From CAZYSK01 sp964649415 (GTDB lineage Bacteria; Chloroflexota; Anaerolineae; B4-G1), in the NCBI GenBank assembly GCA_964649415.1, contig CAZYSK010000100.1, positions 1 through 18,646 on the forward strand: a stretch of DNA of 18,646 bases, written 5' to 3'. Shown here one piece after another: positions 6,403 to 13,774 of the stretch. Position numbers and translations under genes: made by a program. The notes beneath the pieces were generated by a model. That model saw only the letters and a list, made by a program, of their open reading frames with translations. It was not told the DNA's origin and ran no database searches. Position 1 is the first letter of the stretch. Every line of letters begins with the position of its first letter.

Positions 6403-9168
6403 ATGAAAAACGCGACGAGCGCCGAGGTGCGCCAGAGTTTCCTCGATTTCTTCGCCCAGCGTGACCATACCGTTGTGCCCAGCGCGAGCTTGGTGCCGGT
6501 TGGTGATCCGACTTTGCTCTTCACCAACGCTGGCATGAACCAGTTCAAGGACATCTTCCTTGGCGTGGGTAGCCGGCCGTACTCTCGGGCCGTTGATACG
6601 CAGCGCTGTATGCGTGTCTCTGGTAAGCACAACGACCTGGAGGACGTGGGCCGGGACGGCACGCATCATACGCTCTTTGAGATGCTGGGCAACTGGTCCT
6701 TTGGTGACTACTACAAACAAGAGGCTATTGCCTGGGCTTGGGAGTATCTGACGGAGGTTGTGGGGCTGCCGGGCGAGCGGCTGTGGGCTACCGTGTTCAG
6801 GGACGACCTGGGTGAGCTAGACCCCGACGAGGAAGCGGCTGGGTACTGGCGCTCGCAGACCAGCATAGATCCTGATCACATTCGGTATTTCGGTCGGAAG
6901 GACAATTTCTGGGAGATGGCCGACACCGGGCCGTGCGGACCCTGCAGCGAGATTCACTACGACAGAGGCCCTGAAGCCTGCAATCGGCGGGGGGAACCCG
7001 GGCACGTGTGTCAGGTCAACGGGGACTGCGACCGTTTCACAGAGCTGTGGAACCTGGTTTTCATCCAGTACGAGAAAGACGCCGACGGCACCTTGCACCC
7101 GCTGCCGGCCAGGCACGTGGACACGGGCCTGGGTTTCGAACGGCTGCTCTCCATCATTCAGGGCGTAGATTCCAACTACGACACCGACTTGTTCACGCCG
7201 ATTATCAGCCGCGTTCAGGAGATGATGGGGCACACGGATGCCGAGGTCGATGAGAACTCCGTTGCTTATCGCGTCATCGCTGACCATGGGCGGGCGATCA
7301 CTTTTCTCATCGGCGATGGCGTCATCCCAGGCAACGAGGGGCGCAACTACGTGCTGCGCATGATCCTGCGCCGGGCAGCCCGTTTTGGGCGCAAACTGGG
7401 CTTCACGGAGCCTTTCCTGGCCGAGGTGGCCAAGGTCGTGATCGCCATCATGGGCATGCAGTTCCCGGAGCTCACGAGCCGCCAGCCGTTCATTCTCACC
7501 ACGATTACCCAGGAGGAGGATCGTTTCCTGCGCACGCTCGACCTGGGGCTGGGTCGCTTGGATGAGGTTTTGGCTGCACTGAAGACCGATGGCGAGAAGA
7601 CCATGCCCGGTGATGCGGCCTTCCACCTTTACGATACGTTCGGTCTGCCGCTCGAGATCACGCGCGACGTGGCCGAGGAGCAGGGCCTGAGTGTGGATGA
7701 GACAGGCTACCAGGCGGCGTTGGAAGAGCAGCGGCAGCGCGCCCGGCGAGCGGATACGTTCGAGGCTCCTGACGAGGAGGCGCTCCTGCGGTATCAAGCG
7801 GTCCTGGCCGGGCTGCAAGAGCGGGGCGTGCTGGGTGAAGGTGGCGTGCAGCACGATCCCTATTCGGGCACCGAGATAAGGTCCACGGTCTCCGCGCTGC
7901 TGTGCCAGGGAGAACAGGTCCAGTCCGTTGCGGAGGGGGATGAGGTTGAAATCGTGCTCTCGGAGACGAACTTCTACGTCGAGTCCGGTGGTCAGGTTTC
8001 CGATTCCGGTGCTGTGGCTGCCTATGGTGAAGGGGAAGAGGCGGGCGACGGGAGTGAGCCGATAGGGCTCGTCGAGGTGCAGAACGTGCACCGTCCGGTC
8101 GCTGGCCTGATTGTCCACGCTGGCGTCGTTCGCGAGGGACGCCTCAAGGTCGGTGACCGTGTGTGGGCCGTCGTGGACGCCGAGCGCCGGATGGACATCG
8201 CGCGCAACCACACAGCAACTCATCTCTTGCACTACGCGCTGCGCCACGTCCTTGGCGAGCACGTGCAGCAGGCGGGGTCGCTGGTCGCGCCGGATCGGCT
8301 GCGCTTCGATTTCACACACCCGGCTATGTTGACCCAGGATGAACTGGACGCGGTGACGCATATCGTCAACGGTGCCGTGTTGGCCAATTACCCTGTGCGG
8401 GTCAGCGAGGAACGGTATCGCCAGGCAGTGAAGGAAGGGGTCATCGCGCTGTTCGGCGAGAAGTACGGGGACGTTGTGCGTGTCGTGCGAACCGGGTGGT
8501 CTGGAGAGCCTATCAGTCAGGAGCTGTGCGGTGGGACGCACGTGAGCCAGACGGGCGTGATCGGGCTGTTTCACATCGTCTCTGAGGAGGCGGTGGGGGC
8601 AGGGGTGCGCCGTATCGAGGCGGTGACCGGTCGCGGGGCGGTGGATTTGGTCGAGCGGCAACAGGGCGTCCTCAAGCGCGCGGCGGCTTACGTGGGCGTG
8701 GCTCCAGATGAGGTGGATCGAAAGACGCTGGATCTTCTGGATGACGTGCAGTCCGCCCGCAAGGAGGTCGCGCGGCTCCAGCAGCAGTTGGCGCGCCAGG
8801 AGTTCGAGTCTTTGCTGGATCAGGCGCACTCGGTGGCGGGTGTCACGCTGCTCAGTGCCCGGGTGAGCGCGCCCAGCATGGAGGTGCTGCGTGAGATGAC
8901 GGACTGGTTCCGTGACCGCCTGGGTTCTGCCGTTATTGTCCTCGGTACCGTGCTGGGTGAGCGACCGGCTCTGGTGGCTGCTGTTACGCCAGACCTGGTG
9001 GAGCGCGGTTTGGACGCGGCCAAGCTGGTGCGCGGTGCGGCTCGCATCGTGGGCGGAGGTGGGGGGGGCAAGCCAACTCTGGCCCAGGCAGGTGGCCGTG
9101 ATCGCAGCCGTCTTGACGAGGCGCTGGGGCAGGTGCCTGCCATGCTAGAGGACGTGCTGGGCCTGTAG
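6403..9168 (+). CDS. alaS: Alanine--tRNA ligase
   Basis: Alanyl-tRNA synthetase, 921 aa, which charges tRNA-Ala with alanine and edits mischarged Ser/Gly. The class II catalytic domain starts at AEVRQSFLDFF, with GTHHTLFEMLGNWSFGDYYK (about 86-105) and VDTGLGFERLL (239-248). A cysteine-bearing insertion (Cys193, Cys203, Cys209) precedes RFTELWNLVF. The editing domain has HTATH (His603, His607) and CGGTH (Cys709, His713) as zinc ligands. A coiled stretch (about 780-805) and the C-Ala domain with a glycine run at about 884-890 complete the protein. ATG 6403 was chosen because MKNATSAEVRQSFLDFF aligns with the usual family start; an upstream GTG at 6358 would only add 15 atypical residues. It heads the alaS / baseplate-J-like / ruvX / mltG block. 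Confidence 0.97.
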   Translation: MKNATSAEVRQSFLDFFAQRDHTVVPSASLVPVGDPTLLFTNAGMNQFKDIFLGVGSRPYSRAVDTQRCMRVSGKHNDLEDVGRDGTHHTLFEMLGNWSFGDYYKQEAIAWAWEYLTEVVGLPGERLWATVFRDDLGELDPDEEAAGYWRSQTSIDPDHIRYFGRKDNFWEMADTGPCGPCSEIHYDRGPEACNRRGEPGHVCQVNGDCDRFTELWNLVFIQYEKDADGTLHPLPARHVDTGLGFERLLSIIQGVDSNYDTDLFTPIISRVQEMMGHTDAEVDENSVAYRVIADHGRAITFLIGDGVIPGNEGRNYVLRMILRRAARFGRKLGFTEPFLAEVAKVVIAIMGMQFPELTSRQPFILTTITQEEDRFLRTLDLGLGRLDEVLAALKTDGEKTMPGDAAFHLYDTFGLPLEITRDVAEEQGLSVDETGYQAALEEQRQRARRADTFEAPDEEALLRYQAVLAGLQERGVLGEGGVQHDPYSGTEIRSTVSALLCQGEQVQSVAEGDEVEIVLSETNFYVESGGQVSDSGAVAAYGEGEEAGDGSEPIGLVEVQNVHRPVAGLIVHAGVVREGRLKVGDRVWAVVDAERRMDIARNHTATHLLHYALRHVLGEHVQQAGSLVAPDRLRFDFTHPAMLTQDELDAVTHIVNGAVLANYPVRVSEERYRQAVKEGVIALFGEKYGDVVRVVRTGWSGEPISQELCGGTHVSQTGVIGLFHIVSEEAVGAGVRRIEAVTGRGAVDLVERQQGVLKRAAAYVGVAPDEVDRKTLDLLDDVQSARKEVARLQQQLARQEFESLLDQAHSVAGVTLLSARVSAPSMEVLREMTDWFRDRLGSAVIVLGTVLGERPALVAAVTPDLVERGLDAAKLVRGAARIVGGGGGGKPTLAQAGGRDRSRLDEALGQVPAMLEDVLGL

Positions 9169-9170
9169 GA

Positions 9171-9185
9171 GCGCGGTCTCCGCGC
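9171..9185 (+). other. Short hairpin between alaS and the next gene
   Basis: GCGCGG-TCT-CCGCGC forms a perfect 6-bp stem two bases after the alaS stop. No T-run follows, so it is not a standard intrinsic terminator. It may protect the alaS message 3' end or mean nothing. Confidence 0.35.
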
Positions 9186-9200
9186 CTTCTGTTGGTGGCT

Positions 9201-10751
9201 ATGGGTATTGGGTCTTGTGCCGTTGTTGAGCTACAGAATCAGGACGATCTCTCCTCTATCCTCAATTGGCTCGCCTGGCTGGACAGCGGCCGCGTTGCAC
9301 TTGTTCTCCCCTGGGACATTCGCTTCCTGAGCGCTGAGTTGGATTTCGGCCTCGTGCGGCGCGAGGCCGAGCGGCGGCAACTCGAGATTGCCATCGTTTC
9401 CCTCGATCCCGAGCGGCGGGGGCTTGCTCGCCGGTGCGGCTTCCCAGCGTTCGCCAGCGTGGAGGAGGCACAGAGGACCGATGTCTGGGGTGGCCGTTCG
9501 CCGCGATGTGTGGAGCCGCCGCCCCGTAGTTGGTGGGAACCGGAGGTGGACCTGCGGCCGCGACCGGTCCGCCCCCATGGGCGGTGGCTCGACTGGGTCA
9601 AGGCTGGGGTGCGTGTGCTCATTTTCCTCCTGGCTCTGATGGTTCTAGCCGCCAGTGCCTATGCAATTGTCCCGAGCGGCACCGTGACCCTCGTGCCGGC
9701 CGGCAGGGAGTTCAGCACGATCGTGCCCGTCTCGGTGGACCCCGATCTGGAGACTGTGGATCAGGTGTCTCGTGTCGTGCCCGCGCGCCGGGTTGGCATC
9801 GAGGTCGAGGGCTACACTGAGGTTGAGACGACGGGTGTCGTGGAGGTGCCGCTGGGGCGGGCGACCGGCGTTGTGATGTTCACCAACCTGCTGGCGCAGG
9901 ACTACGTTGTGCCCGTTGGTACGATGGTTCGTACTTCCTCCACCAGCTACCCCATCCGTTTCCGCACTACCGCGGACGTGGCTGTTCCGGCCGGTGGCCA
10001 GGCCACCGCGCCGATTGAGGCGTTGGAGCAGGGGATTGGGAACGTAGGCATATTCCAGATCAATCGAGTGGAGGGCGTGGCTGCCTCTGCCGTGCGGGTG
10101 ATCAACCCGGAGCCAACCACTGGCGCGGAGCCCCAGGAGACGCGCATCGTGAGCCAGGCCGACTACGACCGCGTGCGCGCGCTGTTGATGCACCAGTTGC
10201 TCGACCAGGCGTATGTTGAAATGGGCAGCTTGCTCGAGTCCACCGAGGTGCTCCTGCGCCAATCATTGCGTATTGAGGCCGTGCCCAAAGAGGCCTACAC
10301 GCGTTTCGTCACCGAGCAGGCCGACACCGTGGGCCTTGACATGCGGCTGCTTATAAGCGGGCTGGCCGTGGACGTGGACAACGCGGAGGCTGTGGCCTAC
10401 ACGAACCTCGCGCGTCGCTTGCCGCTGGATTATTCGCTGGTGGACGCCGATTTCGAGTTGGGCCAGGTGGCCGAGGAGGACATCGGCCCGGGCCAGTTCA
10501 CGTTTTTCGTCACCGCTCGTGGCTACGCTGCTGCGGGGCTGGACGTGGAGGAGGCGGTCTCCCTGGTTCAGGGGCAGCGTCTGGTCGACGCGCGTGAGCG
10601 TTTGATGCAGGAGTTCCCGCTGGCCGAGCCCCCACAGCTCACGATTTGGCCCGAACAGGTAGAGCGCATGCCCTTGCTTCCGCTCCGCATCAGCGTGGAG
10701 GTCTCGCCCCTGGGTCATGCAGCCGGCCAGGCTGCGTTGACCACGAGGTGA
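9201..10751 (+). CDS. Membrane-anchored baseplate J/gp47-like protein
   Basis: A 516-residue protein of unknown function. A cytoplasmic N-terminal domain (about 8-100, alternating hydrophobic strands and helices, ending near FPAFASVEEAQ) is followed by a proline/arginine-rich linker and a single TM helix (about 136-157, LIFLLALMVLAASAYAIV). A large extracytoplasmic part of beta-rich sequence comes next. In it, GVVMFTNLLAQDYVVPVGT and the following IRFRTTADVAVPAGG (about 223-267) resemble the baseplate J-like module that gives related proteins this name. That label is a fold resemblance, not evidence for a phage; no other tail genes are nearby. ATG 9201 is preferred; TTG 9192 and GTG 9195 lie just upstream and no strong ribosome binding site distinguishes them. 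ruvX starts 4 nt after its stop, so the two are cotranslated or at least cotranscribed. A role in the envelope is inferred from topology and the nearby mltG. Confidence 0.75.
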   Translation: MGIGSCAVVELQNQDDLSSILNWLAWLDSGRVALVLPWDIRFLSAELDFGLVRREAERRQLEIAIVSLDPERRGLARRCGFPAFASVEEAQRTDVWGGRSPRCVEPPPRSWWEPEVDLRPRPVRPHGRWLDWVKAGVRVLIFLLALMVLAASAYAIVPSGTVTLVPAGREFSTIVPVSVDPDLETVDQVSRVVPARRVGIEVEGYTEVETTGVVEVPLGRATGVVMFTNLLAQDYVVPVGTMVRTSSTSYPIRFRTTADVAVPAGGQATAPIEALEQGIGNVGIFQINRVEGVAASAVRVINPEPTTGAEPQETRIVSQADYDRVRALLMHQLLDQAYVEMGSLLESTEVLLRQSLRIEAVPKEAYTRFVTEQADTVGLDMRLLISGLAVDVDNAEAVAYTNLARRLPLDYSLVDADFELGQVAEEDIGPGQFTFFVTARGYAAAGLDVEEAVSLVQGQRLVDARERLMQEFPLAEPPQLTIWPEQVERMPLLPLRISVEVSPLGHAAGQAALTTR

Positions 10752-10755
10752 AGCG

Positions 10756-11175
10756 GTGCGTGTCCTGGCGCTGGACCTGGGGGAGCGACGCGTAGGGGTC
10801 GCCATCAGCGATCCCAGCGGTACTGTCGCGCGGCCGTTGCAGACGTTGGAACGGCGCTCGCGGAAGGAGGATTTCGCTGCCATCGCTGCCCTCGTGGCCG
10901 AGCACGACGTTGAGTTGGTCGTAGTTGGCCAGCCGCTCAGCCTGGACGGGACGGAAGGGCCGCAGGCGCGGCGGGCAGCGCGGTACGCGAGGGCTCTGGC
11001 CGCCCATCTGACCGTCCGGCTTGTCTCGTGGGATGAACGCTTCACGACGGCGGTCGCCACGGACATCATCCGGCAGAGTCGCACCAAGAAGCGGAGGCGG
11101 AACGCGCGCGCTGCCGGGGAAGTGGACGCCGTTGCGGCGGCCGTGATCTTGCAGAGCTACCTGGATAGCATGTAG
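10756..11175 (+). CDS. ruvX: RuvX/YqgF Holliday junction resolvase-like protein
   Basis: A 139-residue RNase H-fold protein of the YqgF family, linked to Holliday-junction resolution and pre-16S rRNA 5' processing. Conserved elements are present: ALDLGERRVGVAISDP with Asp7, VVVGQPLSLDGTEGPQA (56-71), WDERFTT with Asp93/Glu94, and GEVDAVAAAVILQSYL with Asp124. Length is normal. The GTG start at 10756 is well supported by GAGGTG (10745-10750) at 5-nt spacing, which overlaps the stop codon of the preceding gene and indicates translational coupling. A very basic stretch (KKRRR, 111-115) precedes the last acidic residue, as usual in the family. Confidence 0.94.
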   Translation: MRVLALDLGERRVGVAISDPSGTVARPLQTLERRSRKEDFAAIAALVAEHDVELVVVGQPLSLDGTEGPQARRAARYARALAAHLTVRLVSWDERFTTAVATDIIRQSRTKKRRRNARAAGEVDAVAAAVILQSYLDSM

Positions 11176-11222
11176 ATCCTATCCGCCTGTGCTCGATTCT
11201 GGACGCCACTGGATGGGAATGG

Positions 11223-11255
11223 TCCCTGGACGCAGCCCTCCCGCGTCATCAGGGA
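11223..11255 (+). other. 11-bp stem-loop in the ruvX-mltG gap
   Basis: TCCCTGGACGC (11223-11233) pairs with GCGTC (11243-11247) and CAGGGA (11250-11255), giving 11 pairs, a 2-nt AT bulge and a 9-nt loop. No T-run follows on either strand. It could be an attenuator, RNase site or protein-binding leader between ruvX and mltG. It is the most stable structure noticed by eye outside the 36-bp repeats. Confidence 0.5.
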
Positions 11256-11270
11256 ATTGCAGAGTTGAAC

Positions 11271-11284
11271 GCTTGTTCGCAAGC
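11271..11284 (+). other. Small TTCG-loop hairpin ahead of mltG
   Basis: GCTTG-TTCG-CAAGC forms a perfect 5-bp stem ending 10 nt before the mltG ribosome binding site. The closing pair is G-C rather than the C-G needed for an extra-stable UUCG loop. It could influence mltG translation or be incidental. Confidence 0.3.
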
Positions 11285-11294
11285 AGCCAAATTC

Positions 11295-11300
11295 AAGGAG
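11295..11300 (+). promoter_or_regulatory. Shine-Dalgarno site deciding the TTG start of mltG
   Basis: AAGGAG lies 7 nt before TTG 11308 and 10 nt before a second TTG at 11311. No ATG or GTG in frame precedes the signal anchor, so a TTG start is required. Confidence 0.7.
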
Positions 11301-11307
11301 AGCGATC

Positions 11308-12459
11308 TTGTTGAAGAACGTAGGCCGGGCCTTCGTGTTCGTACTGGGTTTGGGGGCCGTTGTGGCCATCGTGCTCAGCGTCATCTCGTTCGTCGACCAA
11401 TCGGCGCCCGGCGGTGAAGGTGATTCTCCCAGCCTGGGTGGCCTGTCTTTGCCGAATGAGGCGCTTATCGGCCTGTACCTGGACGCGAAGGCTGATGATC
11501 TGAAGCAGGCGGCAGGGAGTGATGACACCCCTGTGCTATTCGTCGTCGAGGCCGGAGAGACGGTGAAGGAAATCGCCGCGCAGTTGGAGGGCGATGGATT
11601 GATCTCTGATGCGCAACTGTTTCGCCGCTACGTGCAATACCACGGGCTGGACGCCGGCATTGAGGCCGGGGAATTCACATTGCGCCGGACGATGACTGTG
11701 CCCGAGATCGCCCGCGCGCTGCAAGAGGGGCAGCGTCCCGAGCAGGTCGTCACCGTACCCGAGGGATTGCGGCTGGAGCAGGTCGCAGCCGTGGTGGCGG
11801 GGCAGACAAGCATAGCGCAGGACGAGTTTCTAGCCCTGGTGACGACCGGCTGGTCAGACATGGGCCTGGGATTCGGATTCCTGGCAGGTGTCCCGCCGAC
11901 CGCGACGCTTGAGGGGTTCCTCTTCCCCGAGACGTACCGTCTGCCCGAGAATGCGACTGCCCGAGACCTGCTCGCGCGTATGCTGGAGACCTTCGATGAG
12001 CGTGTGACCTCTGAGATGCAGGCAGCAGCGGCCAACCGTGGATTGGACATCTACGAATTGATCGCATTGGCTTCCATCGTCGAGCGCGAGGCGGTGCTGG
12101 ACGAGGAACGCCCGGTCATCGCCGGCGTCTATGCCAACCGTCTCGACGCAGGATGGCTCCTCAGTGCCTGTCCCACTGTCCAATACGGCATGGGAGGGCC
12201 CGATGACTGGTGGCCTGCGCTTACGCTGGATGACCTGGATTGGGAATCGCCCTACAATACGTACCGCAACCTGGGGTTGCCGCCCGGCCCGATCTGTAGC
12301 CCGGGCCTGGCTTCGATCCAGGCCAGCGCGTATCCGTCAGACACCGAGTACTACTTCTTCCTCGTGGACTGCAACAGGGCCGACGGCAGTCACCTATTTG
12401 CCACGACGGAGCAGGAGCACATCAGTAATTACGATATGTGCGGTGGGGGCGTGCCGTAG
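11308..12459 (+). CDS. mltG: Endolytic transglycosylase MltG
   Basis: A 383-residue membrane-anchored endolytic murein transglycosylase (YceG family) that cleaves nascent glycan strands and so ends their polymerisation. The N-terminal TM anchor (7-29) is followed by a LysM-like region (about 76-150, FVVEAGETVKEIAAQLEGDG) and the catalytic domain. The latter contains LEGFLFPETYRLP (201-213), ALASIVEREA (253-262, with the family catalytic glutamate), SPYNTYRNLGLPPGPICSPG (314-333) and a C-terminal HLFATTEQEH. Start is TTG 11308, supported by AAGGAG. Four cysteines lie in the external domain (288, 330, 355, 378); Cys288 stands where many homologues have the Asp of a DPTVQY motif. The 132-nt gap after ruvX holds two hairpins. 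alaS-ruvX-mltG linkage is also seen in Firmicutes. Confidence 0.94.
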   Translation: MLKNVGRAFVFVLGLGAVVAIVLSVISFVDQSAPGGEGDSPSLGGLSLPNEALIGLYLDAKADDLKQAAGSDDTPVLFVVEAGETVKEIAAQLEGDGLISDAQLFRRYVQYHGLDAGIEAGEFTLRRTMTVPEIARALQEGQRPEQVVTVPEGLRLEQVAAVVAGQTSIAQDEFLALVTTGWSDMGLGFGFLAGVPPTATLEGFLFPETYRLPENATARDLLARMLETFDERVTSEMQAAAANRGLDIYELIALASIVEREAVLDEERPVIAGVYANRLDAGWLLSACPTVQYGMGGPDDWWPALTLDDLDWESPYNTYRNLGLPPGPICSPGLASIQASAYPSDTEYYFFLVDCNRADGSHLFATTEQEHISNYDMCGGGVP

Positions 12460-12475
12460 CGCAGCGGGCTGCAAT

Positions 12476-13687
12476 ATGCAAGAGGCAAGAAGCAGGACGC
12501 GATATGTGGGGCGCGGCTTGTTGCCTACTGACTGTCGTGCTGGGGCTGCCCTCGTCCTCTGTCTTTCGCTTGTCCTGACGTCCTGCGTCGTGCCCCACAC
12601 GCGCCTCCCGGGCGCGGTGCGGCCGACGGTCAAGATTGGCCTGGTAGCGCCCTTTGAGGGCCGCTACCGCTACATCGGCTACGATGTCATCTATGCGGTG
12701 CGCCTGGCGCTGCGGGAGGCCAATGCCTCCGCCGGGCCGGCGGGCTACAGCGTCGAGCTGGTCGCCTACGACGACGGCGCCGATCCTGCGATGGCCGTTG
12801 AACAGGCCCGCAAGCTGGCGGCTGATCCAGAGGTCATCGCCGCCATCGGCCATTTCCGCGAGGAGACGACCTCTTCCGCTGTGAGCGCCTACGCCGGGGC
12901 AGGTATCCCCCTCGTCGCCCCGGCGGTGTTCCTCCCGGCGCTCACCGACGACGCGGGCACCTACCGCCTGGGTCCCCCGGCCGAGGCAGTGGCGTGTGAG
13001 CTGTTCGAGCGCCTCGATGCGCTGGAACGACCCTCAGTGGCGCTGGTGACCTCCGGTGGCGCGTTGGGAGCAGCACTGGACCGGGGAGCGCACGCGTGTG
13101 ACTTCCAGGGCGCTTCTGGCTCCTGGCATCTGGGGCCATCCGTCTCGCCGCAGGATCAGGATGGGTTGCAGGAGTTGGCGGCGTCGGGTGTGGGTGCGGT
13201 CATATGCGATGCCGATCCGGTGACGGCGGCTGAGATCGTCGTCGCGCTACGCGGCGCTGGCTGGGAGGGGCGATTCCTGGGTGGTCCGGAAATGGCCGCG
13301 GCGGATTTCTGCGCCGTCGCGGGTGACTCCGCCGATGGGGCGATCTTCGTCACGCCCTGGCCTTTCCCGGCGCAGGTTCTGGGCGGTTCCGTTTCCGTCG
13401 CTCTGGAGCAGTTTGCCCGCGATTATCGGGCTGTTTCCAACGGCGTGTCGCCCGGTCCACTGGCTCTCCCGGCCTATGAGGCCACGTGGGTGCTTTTGGA
13501 GGCGCTGGGCCGGGACGTCGCTGCGGGTGGGACACCGACGCGCCGGGGGGTAAGCGCGGCACTCCTTGCTACAGACCGGGAGGGGCTGCTCGGCTCCATC
13601 GTATTCGACGAGGCGCGTGGATGGAACGCAGCCCCGGTGTACGCGTATCGGATCGGCGCAGGTGGTGCGATCGAGCTCGTGCGCTAG
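12476..13687 (+). CDS. Substrate-binding lipoprotein, branched-chain amino acid (Peripla_BP_6) type
   Basis: A 403-residue predicted lipoprotein of the LivJ-like periplasmic-binding class. A lipoprotein signal (hydrophobic AALVLCLSLVLTSC) places the lipidated Cys at residue 37. The mature part starts with the family strand VKIGLVAPFEGRYRYIGYD and the ALREANASAGPAGYSVELV helix-strand. It continues with AIGHFREETTSSAVSAYAGA, the equivalent of the ligand-contacting S/T segment, then IPLVAPA. The C-terminal lobe includes GDSADGAIFVTPWPFP and LALPAYEATWVLLEAL. No ABC permease or ATPase gene is next to it, so it is an orphan sensor or binding protein here. It starts 16 nt after mltG. ATG 12476 has no good ribosome binding site; GTG 12506 is possible and would keep the lipobox. 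The ligand cannot be predicted; a divergent binding site is likely. Confidence 0.85.
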   Translation: MQEARSRTRYVGRGLLPTDCRAGAALVLCLSLVLTSCVVPHTRLPGAVRPTVKIGLVAPFEGRYRYIGYDVIYAVRLALREANASAGPAGYSVELVAYDDGADPAMAVEQARKLAADPEVIAAIGHFREETTSSAVSAYAGAGIPLVAPAVFLPALTDDAGTYRLGPPAEAVACELFERLDALERPSVALVTSGGALGAALDRGAHACDFQGASGSWHLGPSVSPQDQDGLQELAASGVGAVICDADPVTAAEIVVALRGAGWEGRFLGGPEMAAADFCAVAGDSADGAIFVTPWPFPAQVLGGSVSVALEQFARDYRAVSNGVSPGPLALPAYEATWVLLEALGRDVAAGGTPTRRGVSAALLATDREGLLGSIVFDEARGWNAAPVYAYRIGAGGAIELVR

Positions 13688-13774
13688 TGCGGCCCTGTCC
13701 GGACCCGGGCACGGCACTCCGGCGGACCTGGCGGATGCAGACATCCGGGCCTTACTACGAAAGGGGGCGAGGCC

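Noticed and set aside
6817..8829. 670-residue minus-strand ORF
   Set aside because: It is antisense to the highly conserved alaS coding sequence and has no recognisable domain; long antisense frames are common in GC-rich genes.
9201..10751. Prophage or contractile-injection remnant
   Set aside because: The baseplate-J-like label is the only phage-like sign; flanking genes are housekeeping, base composition is unchanged and the protein has its own membrane anchor.
12131..12475. Upstream extension of the substrate-binding lipoprotein gene
   Set aside because: It would overlap mltG by more than 300 nt in another frame and place the lipoprotein signal in the middle of the protein.
13688..13774. 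Bidirectional terminator between the lipoprotein gene and pdp
   Set aside because: Short GC palindromes (GTCCGGAC, CCCGGG) are present, but there is no stem long enough and no T-tract on either strand.
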